The notes under the pieces: model-generated | The model's database searches: none | Told to the model about the DNA's origin: nothing | Seen by the model: only the letters and a program-made list of their open reading frames with translations | Translations under genes and position numbers: made by a program | Shown: positions 1 through 6,955 of the stretch, piece after piece | Numbering within the stretch: position 1 is the first letter of the stretch | How the letters are laid out: every line of letters begins with the position of its first letter | NCBI RefSeq assembly: GCF_025215155.1 | Contig: NZ_JALHAM010000109.1 | Reading direction: 5' to 3' (one strand) | Length of the DNA stretch: 64,000 nt | From: Dryocola clanedunensis | Lineage (GTDB): Bacteria; Pseudomonadota; Gammaproteobacteria; Enterobacterales; Enterobacteriaceae

Positions 1-2
1 CT

Positions 3-233
3 TCACCATGTGCTTGATGTCATAGCAGACTGGCCGGTCAATCGGGTCAGTGAACTGCTGCCATGGCGCATCGTCCTGCCAACTGAATAGTCGCCGTTCG
101 TCAATACGGTTCTGACTGTCCGCTTACGAGCTTCCTTCAGAGAGAGGATTTTCTTCTTTGCTCGAGCATAGGAATTGTTATCAACATGCCAGGAAACAGT
201 ATTTACGGTTTCAAGAATTACTTTGTTTGTCAT
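3..233 (-). CDS. Uncharacterised protein, probably frameshifted or incomplete (76 aa)
   Basis: Last visible gene of the leftward operon. Its ATG overlaps the stop of the upstream gene by one base (TAATG), so it is probably translationally coupled. The first 37 or so residues read as ordinary protein. The tail is rich in S, T, R and G, as out-of-frame translation often is. From about base 117 to the window edge a different minus-strand frame is open and reads as credible protein (it begins SQNRIDERRLFSWQDD), but that frame has a TAA just upstream and no obvious start. A one-base indel near 117-125 would join the two. No function is recognised. The true gene may continue beyond the left edge. 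Confidence 0.45.
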   Translation of the reverse strand: MTNKVILETVNTVSWHVDNNSYARAKKKILSLKEARKRTVRTVLTNGDYSVGRTMRHGSSSLTRLTGQSAMTSSTW

Positions 234-562
234 TACACCCCCTGGTGTCTAACAATGTGGCCGTATCGGGAAGGGTCATCAGCGACCATCTTCCGGCAAA
301 CAGCCTTGGCACGTTCCAGGGCCTCCGGGTCGATATCGGACGGCTTAAACACATCCGCGCCCGCACCCAGCATTTTAATGATGGTGGTTTTAGAGACGGT
401 CTGCGGCGCGGCTGGCACGGTTGCTAAATATTCTGGATGTTCCACCAAGAACCGATCCGTTACCTCCCTCAGCTCGTTCTGAGCCTTCTGTAAGTCATAC
501 TCTTCACGAGTCATTCCGTGAATTGTGGCGAACAGAGCATTCTTGATGCTGTTCAGTGTCAT
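233..562 (-). CDS. Uncharacterised small protein (109 aa)
   Basis: Starts MTLNSIKNALFATIHGMTREEY and is preceded by a strong AGGAGGT ribosome site six bases before the ATG. It is acidic and helix-rich, with no signal peptide, membrane segment or motif I recognise. It lies in a leftward run of genes and ends in a one-base overlap with the next ORF. The tight spacing and strong ribosome site make it a credible gene of the accessory element. Function is unknown; a regulatory or DNA-maintenance role is only guessed from the company it keeps. Confidence 0.6.
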   Translation of the reverse strand: MTLNSIKNALFATIHGMTREEYDLQKAQNELREVTDRFLVEHPEYLATVPAAPQTVSKTTIIKMLGAGADVFKPSDIDPEALERAKAVCRKMVADDPSRYGHIVRHQGV

Positions 563-663
563 TTCTGTACCTCCTGTGGAGTTTTAGGCCGTCGCGCAAC
601 CATATGAAAATGGCTGCCATCAGCGGCAGATAGGATAAATAATCTAGTAGAGTCATGCGGGAT

Positions 664-1137
664 TTAGTGCAGGGAAAAGGCTTTGTGTTTCGAGCGTTCT
701 TTCCTTGCGATGGTTTTTCGATATTCCACTACTAATTTGTGAGTGGGTTCAGGCATTCGGGCCATCAAATCAGCCTGGCTAACGCCAGATGTGATCAAGT
801 ATTCACCCAGTGTAAACAGGGGAATATCAAGCAGTTTGCAAATGCTTTCCAGGTTGGCACCATCATCGAATAACTGTTTTGCCATACGCTGCGCGGTGTA
901 TTGATTCGGTTTAGTCAGTCGCCGGAACCGTGGGTTCCACGTCTCAGCTAATGTCGCTACGAACTCAGGATCGAGACGGAGAAGCAAAGCGACCTTGTGG
1001 ACACTCTGTCCGAGCACAAGTAGAGTTTTGGCGGCTTTTACAACTGAATCGCAACGGCGGCGATTTTTAAACAGGCGGGTTAGATCAGGTTGTTGTTCGT
1101 TCTGTTCAGCGTTTACGCTGGATGCAATGTCATTCAA
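664..1137 (-). CDS. Uncharacterised protein with helix-turn-helix-like segments (157 aa)
   Basis: Starts at a TTG codon (bases 1137-1135) behind a strong GGAGGAA ribosome site; there is no better ATG. Two stretches look helix-turn-helix-like: one around residues 40-65 (LGQSVHKVALLLRLDPEFV) and one around 90-110 (LFDDGANLESICKLLDIP). The C-terminus is basic. These features suggest nucleic-acid binding, but I recognise no family. It sits 40 bases downstream of the replication-protein-like gene in the same direction, so a role in copy control or partition of the element is conceivable but unproven. Confidence 0.6.
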   Translation of the reverse strand: MNDIASSVNAEQNEQQPDLTRLFKNRRRCDSVVKAAKTLLVLGQSVHKVALLLRLDPEFVATLAETWNPRFRRLTKPNQYTAQRMAKQLFDDGANLESICKLLDIPLFTLGEYLITSGVSQADLMARMPEPTHKLVVEYRKTIARKERSKHKAFSLH

Positions 1138-1177
1138 TATTCCTCCATCATGTTAAAAAGGGGATCTCTTTTTGATT

Positions 1178-2227
1178 TTAAAATTCTGGTTCTGGTAGTA
1201 GGTGCGCCGGGATGTGTCTAGGTAGAGCGGCATCGAACCAAATAGACCAACTGTTAGAAATATCCTGCGGTGAGGCTGTGCCATCTCGGTAGGCCTGTGC
1301 AGTTTTTGCCCTGGCATATGCGTAACTGTAATTCCTCACCGAGCCGTCATCGTTACGATCAATCCTCGGGTGTGCTGCACTATTGATAAACGATTCAGTA
1401 ACCACACCCTTTTCATCGAAGATCGTGATTTGATTGAGAGCATCGAGGTAATGTTGGTCAATCAGAGCAGCGATCCTGTCAACATCAGTTTCACCGTGTT
1501 CCTCGCCGTACTCCATAAAGCCGAATCCAGATGCTCCTTCCTCGCGCCAGCACATCAAATCATCGATGTCGGCACGCTGTGGCGTTTCCCACCGTTCCGC
1601 ACCGTTCACCGCATCAGCACCCATTAATGAATCATTACTACCGGATAAATCAACATCGACAGGAGCATCCACAGGAGGTACGCCGCTGGGTTTTCCAATA
1701 TTGTCCTGATCGGATTTGCCATCGTTTTTCCTCGCCTCGTTTGTTGGTTTTGCTGCTTTTTTATTCTTGGTTTTCTGACCACTGACGCGATCGTAATTAT
1801 ACGACGGCTGACCGTTCGGCAGTTCTCGGTAGATGAGTTCCAGAGTGTGGTCAACATCGAGGAGATGTTTAACAAAATACTCACAGGCGTGACCTGACTT
1901 CTTTGCTTTGGGCGTTTTCCAGTCAATGAGGCCCAGCGTCTTGAGATCTTTTTTCACTTTTTTGAAGGTGTATTTGGATACGCCGTTCCGGATAGCGAGA
2001 TTTTCGTCTGAATCGTAGTAATGACCATTTGACCTACCTGCTGCAATATTTTTTGGATTTGTCAGACTACGAAACTGATCTTCGAGATGACCGTAAATAA
2101 TTCGATGGTCATTAGTTATCTCAATCACCTCCCCTGTGCTCTTTACAACGATTTTGTGAGCTGTCAGGCGTTTTGGAACAATCAGGGATGGTTCTTTAAT
2201 AACCTTAGTTTCTGTTTTCTCGGGCAT
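1178..2227 (-). CDS. Putative replication-initiator-like winged-helix protein (349 aa)
   Basis: Largest gene of the leftward accessory operon. Residues about 35-120 have the layout of the winged-helix domain found in plasmid and phage replication proteins: an opening helix, a stretch listing growth-state or target features, a recognition helix (NGVSKYTFKKVKKDLKTLGL) and a wing. The middle (about 150-200) is low-complexity and rich in K, N, D and P, probably a linker. The C-terminal 140 residues are acidic and unrecognised. The start has a good AGGGGA ribosome site and overlaps the preceding small gene by 23 bases. Iteron-like repeats lie 1.5 kb upstream, consistent with a replication initiator. 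The assignment is inferred from fold pattern and context only. Confidence 0.5.
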   Translation of the reverse strand: MPEKTETKVIKEPSLIVPKRLTAHKIVVKSTGEVIEITNDHRIIYGHLEDQFRSLTNPKNIAAGRSNGHYYDSDENLAIRNGVSKYTFKKVKKDLKTLGLIDWKTPKAKKSGHACEYFVKHLLDVDHTLELIYRELPNGQPSYNYDRVSGQKTKNKKAAKPTNEARKNDGKSDQDNIGKPSGVPPVDAPVDVDLSGSNDSLMGADAVNGAERWETPQRADIDDLMCWREEGASGFGFMEYGEEHGETDVDRIAALIDQHYLDALNQITIFDEKGVVTESFINSAAHPRIDRNDDGSVRNYSYAYARAKTAQAYRDGTASPQDISNSWSIWFDAALPRHIPAHLLPEPEF

Positions 2228-2402
2228 CAGTATTCCCCTGTGGGTTCGTTAGTGGTTGGTTGTCGTCCTGGTCGTTGCGTTTCTGGATATGTCGCGCCAG
2301 GTTCTGGCACATGTTGCGGATCATCCTGGGAACAGGCATCCCCAGTCGATCCGACTCCTCGCGCAAAATCATGTACGTTTCATCATCAAGTGATAATTTC
2401 AA
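2205..2402 (-). CDS. Small ribbon-helix-helix-like protein (65 aa)
   Basis: The best start is TTG at 2402-2400, because AGGAGG lies five bases upstream; an ATG further out (2468) would add 22 residues translated across this ribosome site. The protein opens with a strand-like KLSLDDETYMILREESDRLG followed by two helices, the pattern of ribbon-helix-helix repressors such as plasmid copy-number and partition regulators. The C-terminus is a polar tail rich in N, Q and D. It overlaps the start of the replication-like gene by 23 bases, so the two are probably translationally coupled. A repressor of its own operon would be typical but is inferred. Confidence 0.5.
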   Translation of the reverse strand: MKLSLDDETYMILREESDRLGMPVPRMIRNMCQNLARHIQKRNDQDDNQPLTNPQGNTDARENRN

Positions 2403-2485
2403 AACTTCCTCCTCGTATAGGTACAAACAGACCCCGCCAGTGATCGCCCATGGGGCGAACCGGCTCAAGGCTGTCAGGGTATTGG

Positions 2486-2932
2486 TTAAACTGCGGTTGC
2501 TGTTGGAAAATCACCAGTGCAGGTGTAGCCGTATGATTCCAGGCTCTCAACACAATCAGTGGTTATGAGGAACAAGATCACCTGCTCCGGGGTGAGGTCT
2601 AGGCCTAGTTTGTCACGATAGAGCTGACGATACCCCTGGAGCACAGGATCAAGGATCGATGTCAGGCTGTGACCATCAGCTAGTTTTTCACTCAACGGTT
2701 TGAGGATGGTTTTAAACGCGCGGGCTTTCTTGGCTTTTTTACGCTCCTGTTTGAGGATATGGAGCGCAACAGCGATTTGAGGGTATCGTGCATGTGCAGC
2801 ATCAGCGCCACCATTGCGAGAAATGAAAGCCCACAGAGCAGACTTGGTATATTTTCCGAAGAGGATCAGCTGTGCGATTTGTTCGCCTGTCATGGTGGTC
2901 AGGTCGAAACGTTGGGATTTTGGTTTGTTCAT
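2486..2932 (-). CDS. Uncharacterised protein, first gene of the leftward operon (148 aa)
   Basis: Starts MNKPKSQRFDLTTMTGEQIAQ with a GGAG ribosome site eight bases upstream. It is basic in the middle (LKQERKKAKKARAFK, about residues 80-95) and helix-rich throughout, without signal peptide or membrane segment. No family is recognised. As the promoter-proximal gene of an operon that includes replication-like and ribbon-helix-helix-like proteins, it is probably a DNA-associated or regulatory protein, but nothing in the sequence proves this. Confidence 0.6.
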   Translation of the reverse strand: MNKPKSQRFDLTTMTGEQIAQLILFGKYTKSALWAFISRNGGADAAHARYPQIAVALHILKQERKKAKKARAFKTILKPLSEKLADGHSLTSILDPVLQGYRQLYRDKLGLDLTPEQVILFLITTDCVESLESYGYTCTGDFPTATAV

Positions 2933-3063
2933 GTTGGGTTCTCCGTTCTATTGATAGAATTATTCGCGGAGGTCTGTGTGTACCCATTTAGTAACACCGC
3001 CTGGCGGCAGTGTGATCTTTCGTTCGAGGATTCAGTAAGGAAATCATTACCCTACTAATATCT

Positions 3064-3092
3064 ATTATATCAGTATTCGATTAAAATAGAAA
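3064..3092 (-). promoter_or_regulatory. Putative promoter of the leftward accessory operon
   Basis: On the minus strand TTTCTA is followed after 17 bases by a perfect TATAAT (complement of attata at 3064-3069), in AT-rich DNA about 130 bases upstream of the first gene. A second possible -35 (TTGACA, complement of 3152-3157) lies further out but lacks a good -10 partner. Confidence 0.4.
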
Positions 3093-3335
3093 GCATTATC
3101 TTGCTAAAGTTTATAATACCTCAACGTAACACTAAATTATTAGCACTTCTTTGTCAATAGGGCTAAATCGCTGTGTAAAGCGCTCTGAGAGGATTAATGT
3201 TATAGCAGTACCATCGTATTACCTGCCCCATTATAACGCCGTAGAAAGCCTCCAGCGAAGCCACGAAGCAATCCCGCCGCCCCCAGTTAGGCCGGTCGAA
3301 TATTTCTCCCTCTGCGCCGTGCTCGCATCACATGG

Positions 3336-3379
3336 GCGAACAAGTTCGCATTTCCCCACACAGTGAGAGCATAGCTCTC
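3336..3379. repeat. Two short perfect palindromes
   Basis: GCGAAC-AA-GTTCGC occupies 3336-3349, and GAGAGC-ATA-GCTCTC occupies 3365-3379. Both lie just left of the 23-bp inverted repeat, so three palindromes fall within 130 bases. They could be operators, or stem-loops of an origin or transfer region. Confidence 0.5.
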
Positions 3380-3614
3380 TGGCGGAGCCATTGGGTTACC
3401 TGAGTCCACGATTAGGATAACCAACCCCATCAACAGGCTGTAGGCCTGTTGATGGGGTTGGTTATCACAGAGTGGTAAACGAAGGTTAGAAGGTTCGAGA
3501 TGACGTGTCTGTTCACGTTATCGAAGCAAGCTTCTTACCACATGTATCTGAAGTGGCAGAGCCATTCAGAGCGGAGCGACAGAAACATCTCACCTTTACT
3601 ACCCCACACAGTGA
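3354..3614. repeat. 13-bp direct repeat pair CCCCACACAGTGA
   Basis: The exact 13-mer CCCCACACAGTGA occurs at 3354-3366 and again at 3602-3614 on the same strand, flanking the 23-bp palindrome. The spacing is 248 bases. It could be a protein-binding site pair or the edges of an inserted segment. Confidence 0.5.
3416..3466. repeat. Perfect 23-bp inverted repeat with 5-base loop
   Basis: The left arm 3416-3438 and right arm 3444-3466 are perfectly complementary over 23 bases (arms begin GATAACCAACCCC and end GGGGTTGGTTATC) around the loop TGTAG. No T-run follows on either strand, so it does not look like a standard intrinsic terminator. A perfect stem this long fits a replication or transfer hairpin, a bidirectional transcription block, or a site where single-stranded DNA folds for a protein. 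Confidence 0.8.
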
Positions 3615-3658
3615 ACACCAGTTCACCATGATCTTGACCTGGGTCTTGACCTTTTCGA

Positions 3659-3717
3659 TCTTATTAGGGTTTAGTTAAGGTCTTATTAGGTTTTAGGGGG
3701 TTTAGTCTTATTGGTGG
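3659..3717. repeat. Three TCTTATT(A/G)GG direct repeats
   Basis: TCTTATTAGGGTTTAG (3659-3674) and TCTTATTAGGTTTTAG (3681-3696) differ by one base. A shorter copy, TCTTATTGG, begins at 3705. The spacings of 22 and 24 bases are about two helical turns. They immediately precede the iteron-like repeats and probably bind protein. Confidence 0.55.
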
Positions 3718-3802
3718 TCGTCTCACAACCCTATAAAATGACTTCTAAGGTCGTCTCACAACCTTATAAACCTGTTATAAAGTCGTCAGCCGACCTTATA
3801 AA
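3717..3802. repeat. Three iteron-like direct repeats, about 32 bp apart
   Basis: Three 21-base copies begin GTCGTC and end TATAAA: 3717-3737, 3750-3770 and 3782-3802. The first two differ at one position. The third varies in the middle (AGCCGA for TCACAA). Starts are 33 and 32 bases apart, about three helical turns, so a protein would bind them on one face of the DNA. This is the layout of iterons at plasmid origins; an operator array is the alternative. Confidence 0.6.
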
Positions 3803-3945
3803 TGACCACAGAGAGGTGATCTTTCAGTCCGCCTAGCGCGGCAAACTTATGCCTGAAACGCCCCCCATTCTCCTTACCAGAAGATCTTTCGCAAGGCTTT
3901 GCTTAAATTCGACAGATGCCACCCACTTATCGCCAATAACCAAAT

Positions 3946-3970
3946 AAATCAAAACAAATCAAAACAAACC
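3946..3970. repeat. AT-rich tandem 10-mers
   Basis: AAATCAAAAC is repeated twice in tandem (3946-3965) and is followed by a partial third copy. An AT-rich, easily melted tract 145 bases from iteron-like repeats fits a DNA-unwinding element of an origin. Confidence 0.4.
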
Positions 3971-4210
3971 CGGTGTAAATATCAGGATAATCGTCTGTTC
4001 CTGGTGTGGCTGTAACTCTACGAGGATCTTTCGCTATAGCTATAGGTATATAACGAAGCCGCATCAGCGCTGGTCACGTGAAATCCGTCAACCACTCCCT
4101 GGCTAAACAGGTTTACAACCCTACCCCCCCAACTGCATTTTTTATTTTTTCGTACAAAAAACACAAAAGAAACAGCCCTGTAGAGGCTCCTGTATGACGC
4201 TGTGGGATGC

Positions 4211-4219
4211 TGTGGATTA
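4211..4219 (-). promoter_or_regulatory. Near-consensus DnaA box
   Basis: TGTGGATTA differs at one position from TGTGNATAA, the complement of the DnaA box TTATNCACA. A 9-mer with one mismatch is weak evidence alone. It counts only because iteron-like repeats and an AT-rich tract lie close by. Confidence 0.3.
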
Positions 4220-4404
4220 TCGAGGAGTTAGTATCGCGAATGTGTGGAGACAACGCCGCTACGGGCTTCTGGTGAGGTCTGGGAATGATTGGCGGGACTG
4301 CTTGCGCATGTTGTGGGAAAGAACAAAGGAAAGGTGGCGACTTTGCCGGAGGATATCATGGTGTTGGTGATTAATTGTCTGGCCCGTTGTCCTGGCGCAG
4401 TTCT

Positions 4405-4767
4405 ACTCTAACTTACACAATGGATAAGTGTAACTTAGCAAGTCATTGATTCTTTTAACTTGTTGTGTGGATGAAAGCCAAAGGCAGGCTACAACGTCAG
4501 TTTATGCAGTATTTATTCACGGTTTATTCATGTGTGTTGTGTGAAAAACAATCAAGCAATGTATATTTTGAAAAGATCCTTGACAAATAGGTAGGGGTGG
4601 ATTCATACGTCAGGCAGATCAAATATAGCCCCGGTGGATATTTTCCCACGCTGATACCTGAAGAACGGCCCCCGATTGTTGTTTCTCTCTGGGAGGTGGG
4701 GTAAATATAATTATAAAAAACCTTTACAATGATCATCTTACGATCAATATTAGCACTCTAACTTACA
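4405..4767. repeat. 13-bp direct repeats upstream of the recombinase gene, one within a dyad
   Basis: The exact 13-mer ACTCTAACTTACA occurs at 4405-4417 and 4755-4767. The first copy overlaps a 9-bp dyad with one mismatch (arms AACTTACAC at 4410-4418 and GTGTAACTT at 4428-4436, nine-base spacer). The second copy ends 25 bases before the recombinase ATG. Candidate roles are a recombinase core or arm site, or an autoregulatory operator. Confidence 0.45.
4723..4751 (+). promoter_or_regulatory. Putative promoter of the recombinase gene
   Basis: TTTACA is followed after 17 bases by AATATT, about 40 bases before the recombinase ATG. The spacer carries a TGATC/GATCA dyad (4730-4734 and 4742-4746) that could be an operator. 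The -10 match is weak. Confidence 0.3.
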
Positions 4768-4792
4768 TATCTAAGAAGCGGAGAGAGATAGA

Positions 4793-5353
4793 ATGAAACG
4801 TGTCGAGCCAGTCAGAGATAAAGAGAAGATCGCAGAGGTTGAGGTGTTGTTACGTAAGTACAACACCAACCCGTTGTACGGTGATTTGTGGGTATTTCTG
4901 AACCAGACAGCGGCACGAGTCGGCGATGCGCTCACGTTACGCTATGCAGATTTTAATCACCTTGAGGGCAATGTGTTGAACCTGAGAGAACAGAAAACAG
5001 GGAAGACGCGCTCTATCATGCTGACACCGAAAGCCCTGGAACTGGTGGCACAGCGCCGTGCTGATAATCCGGGCCATATTTACCTTTTCGAAGTGGACAG
5101 CAACCGGGCCAAGGGAAAACCGATCAGCCGGGTGACAGTCTCCGCTAAATTCAAAGAAGCCGGGGAAATGTTGAATCTACGCATTGCGGCGCATAGTCCA
5201 CGCAAGAATCTTGGCTATCACGCTCTGAAACGTGGGGTAAGCCTGCCGACGCTCACGAAGTTGTACGGGCATTCATCACAGGCGGTCACGCTGGCGTATT
5301 GTGGGATAATGGAAAAAGATGTCGAGGACGTATTCCAGACTATCGATTATTGA
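4793..5353 (+). CDS. Minimal tyrosine recombinase/integrase, catalytic domain only (186 aa)
   Basis: Cuts and rejoins DNA through a covalent phosphotyrosine. The full catalytic set is visible: R42 (in TAARVGDAL), K68 (EQKTGK), H134-x-x-R137 (HSPR), H160 (LYGHSS) and nucleophile Y169. At 186 residues it is the size of FimB/FimE-type or plasmid resolution recombinases and about half a P4-type integrase; the N-terminal arm-binding and core-binding domains are absent. The ATG has a good GGAGAG ribosome site. Two 13-bp repeats lie upstream. It is probably a site-specific resolvase or inversion enzyme of the accessory element. Whether it could integrate at leuX, 2.2 kb away, is uncertain. Confidence 0.85.
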   Translation: MKRVEPVRDKEKIAEVEVLLRKYNTNPLYGDLWVFLNQTAARVGDALTLRYADFNHLEGNVLNLREQKTGKTRSIMLTPKALELVAQRRADNPGHIYLFEVDSNRAKGKPISRVTVSAKFKEAGEMLNLRIAAHSPRKNLGYHALKRGVSLPTLTKLYGHSSQAVTLAYCGIMEKDVEDVFQTIDY

Positions 5354-5363
5354 GGGCATGATG

Positions 5364-5567
5364 ATGAAGGTTTTACTTTGTGTGTTGGCCCTGCTGCCGC
5401 TGGCGGCTCATGCAGGGAAAATCACCATCAGCAACCCGGAGGTGCAAGAGCTAAAGGGTGGCAAGCGGCTGTGCGTTTATGAAAACAGCATTTACCTGTT
5501 TACAGTAGTGCAAAAGGGAAAGTGTGCGACAGTTAAGACTTTTGACACAGACGCCAACGAAAAGTAA
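5364..5567 (+). CDS. Small exported protein, unknown function (67 aa)
   Basis: A clear signal peptide (MKVLLCVLALLPLAAHA, predicted cut after AHA) precedes a mature part of about 50 residues with two cysteines (CVYENS and GKCATV), which could form a disulfide. Three in-frame ATGs occur at 5358, 5361 and 5364; the last has the best spacing to GAGGG at 5352-5356. It starts eleven bases after the recombinase stop, so the two are probably co-transcribed. Its size and periplasmic destination resemble accessory proteins of conjugative plasmids such as entry-exclusion factors, but I recognise no family. Confidence 0.6.
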   Translation: MKVLLCVLALLPLAAHAGKITISNPEVQELKGGKRLCVYENSIYLFTVVQKGKCATVKTFDTDANEK

Positions 5568-5622
5568 CCGATTACATGTAGTATGCTTACTACACACATT
5601 TATAGACGACCTTTGGCGAACT

Positions 5623-6015
5623 ATGGAAAATCAATGGCTGATTGGCGGGTATGCTGTTTTATTTCTTATAAATTTCCTGCTCTTCGGGCTGCAAAGGACC
5701 GCATTGCTCATCGATAGGGAATTTGAATCAACTTACGTTCTGGCTGTTTTACCATGGTGGTTAAGATTCGCGAGATTGTTTTCTCTCTGTAAGCTTATAA
5801 TTCTTGGATACTTTTTTTATCACCAGTTCTGGGTGATAGCAATTTCACTGTTGGTCTGTGATTTTATTCTTTCCGCTGTTCTTCCTATACCTCACAAAAT
5901 ATACGAAAAAACTCTCCGCAAACAGGTTGAACTACGATTAAATTCTAAAAGCCCAAAATCTAAAAGTCTTTCTCAGACCCTTGATGCGATAAACAACTCA
6001 AAATACTTTAAGTAG
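5623..6015 (+). CDS. Small inner-membrane protein, unknown function (130 aa)
   Basis: Starting at MENQWLIGGY, three hydrophobic segments are visible at about residues 7-25, 52-68 and 69-90, followed by a basic, polar cytoplasmic-type tail (KTLRKQVELRLNSKSPKSK). The ribosome site is weak. An upstream in-frame ATG (5524) would add 33 residues that overlap the preceding gene and look non-coding. The DNA is AT-rich compared with the host genes to the right. A hairpin follows at 6035-6050. No family is recognised. Confidence 0.55.
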   Translation: MENQWLIGGYAVLFLINFLLFGLQRTALLIDREFESTYVLAVLPWWLRFARLFSLCKLIILGYFFYHQFWVIAISLLVCDFILSAVLPIPHKIYEKTLRKQVELRLNSKSPKSKSLSQTLDAINNSKYFK

Positions 6016-6034
6016 CCTTTTAAGATATATCAGA

Positions 6035-6057
6035 AGGGGCATTAGCCCCTCTTCTTT
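6035..6057 (+). terminator. Probable intrinsic terminator between convergent accessory genes
   Basis: AGGGGC-ATTA-GCCCCT (6035-6050) is followed by a T-rich run (CTTCTTTC), just downstream of the membrane-protein gene. Confidence 0.45.
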
Positions 6058-6127
6058 CAGTAAGTCCGATGTGTAATTCAACCATAAAGATAAGGCGTTT
6101 TCTGGTGATGCTGTAACCTTTAAAACA

Positions 6128-6955
6128 TTATTCTTTAATTTTAATAACCTTGGAGTCAAGCAAGACCTTTTTGTAAATAGCAATAAATTGGCTAACGGCG
6201 CCAAAATTTGGGGCGATTGGGTCATTTGTTAACAGAGCAGCTAAAGACCACAGTAGCGCTTCATAAGCATTGTAGCATGTTGAGGATATCTCATTATAAT
6301 CAACAACATAGTTGACAGACATAGCATCACCAGCATACAGCAGTGTATTTCTAAATTCAGCTCGTTCTCTAATAAACTGTTTTAAAGTAACCCCATACTT
6401 TATTTTAACTTCATCTTCTAACTCTGCGAGCAACGACTCCACTACTTCATTTTCACTTGCATCATCAGCACTAGAAATAAATACAGAAAATGGATTCAAT
6501 GCAAACGTAGCTTCAGTAAAAGGTAGTTTTAACACAATAACAACCTTACCGTTATCATACTTTGGCCAGAACTTTATATTGTGTTCATTTGATCCTGGGA
6601 CGGGACAAACACAGTGCCAAAGAACACTTCTCATAAGGAGAAGCACCGGAACAAACATCAGCTTAACTTGATGATTTTTATAACTTTTAACCAGTTCAGC
6701 ATGCTGAGGCATTTTCTCTTTATTGAGTTTCAACCATTCAAATATCGCGACAACCAACTCTTCTTCTGCTGCAATAAATCTGATCGAGGCCATCTCAACA
6801 TCGATGTCCTTTAATTTCTTTGCTTTTTCTACATGCAAAATAGCATTCGTGACGCGTGAAAGAACTTTTGTCGGTGCTTTTTGCAAAATAAGTTCGATTA
6901 TTTCTTCGCCTACTAACTCATTAAATGTAACTGCTTCAAATTCAGTATGCGACAT
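6128..6955 (-). CDS. Uncharacterised protein beside the leuX hotspot (275 aa)
   Basis: The preferred start is MSHTEFEAVTFNEL (ATG at 6955); an upstream ATG (6982) would add nine residues. It is cytoplasmic and largely helical. Residues about 50-80 (VEMASIRFIAAEEELVVAIF) have the look of small helical-bundle proteins with an A-x-EE core, some of which are HEPN-like, but the HEPN R-x4-H motif is not evident. The gene is markedly AT-rich, has its own promoter region, and faces away from the recombinase genes. Isolated cargo of this kind next to leuX is often phage defence. That is inference from location only. Confidence 0.6.
   Translation of the reverse strand: MSHTEFEAVTFNELVGEEIIELILQKAPTKVLSRVTNAILHVEKAKKLKDIDVEMASIRFIAAEEELVVAIFEWLKLNKEKMPQHAELVKSYKNHQVKLMFVPVLLLMRSVLWHCVCPVPGSNEHNIKFWPKYDNGKVVIVLKLPFTEATFALNPFSVFISSADDASENEVVESLLAELEDEVKIKYGVTLKQFIRERAEFRNTLLYAGDAMSVNYVVDYNEISSTCYNAYEALLWSLAALLTNDPIAPNFGAVSQFIAIYKKVLLDSKVIKIKE

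Larger units (their letters stand above)
2933..4792. other. Gene-free 1.86 kb control or replication region of the accessory element
   Basis: No credible gene is seen on either strand between the leftward operon and the rightward recombinase. The ORFs present are short, without ribosome sites and of poor composition. The stretch is packed with palindromes and short direct repeats, listed separately: a 23-bp perfect hairpin, two sets of repeats, an AT-rich tandem 10-mer, a near-consensus DnaA box, and 13-bp direct repeats. This density is typical of a replication origin with control region. Whether it functions as one cannot be told from sequence. Confidence 0.5.

Noticed and set aside
3151..3366. 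71-codon plus-strand ORF in the gene-free accessory region
   Set aside because: No ribosome site, proline-rich shadow-like composition, and it overlaps palindromes and repeats.
3416..3466. Perfect inverted repeat considered as an ordinary intrinsic terminator or integron attC site
   Set aside because: No T-run on either strand, no cassette structure and no attC-type core sites.
4524..4736. 70-codon minus-strand ORF upstream of the recombinase
   Set aside because: No ribosome site and it covers the likely recombinase promoter.
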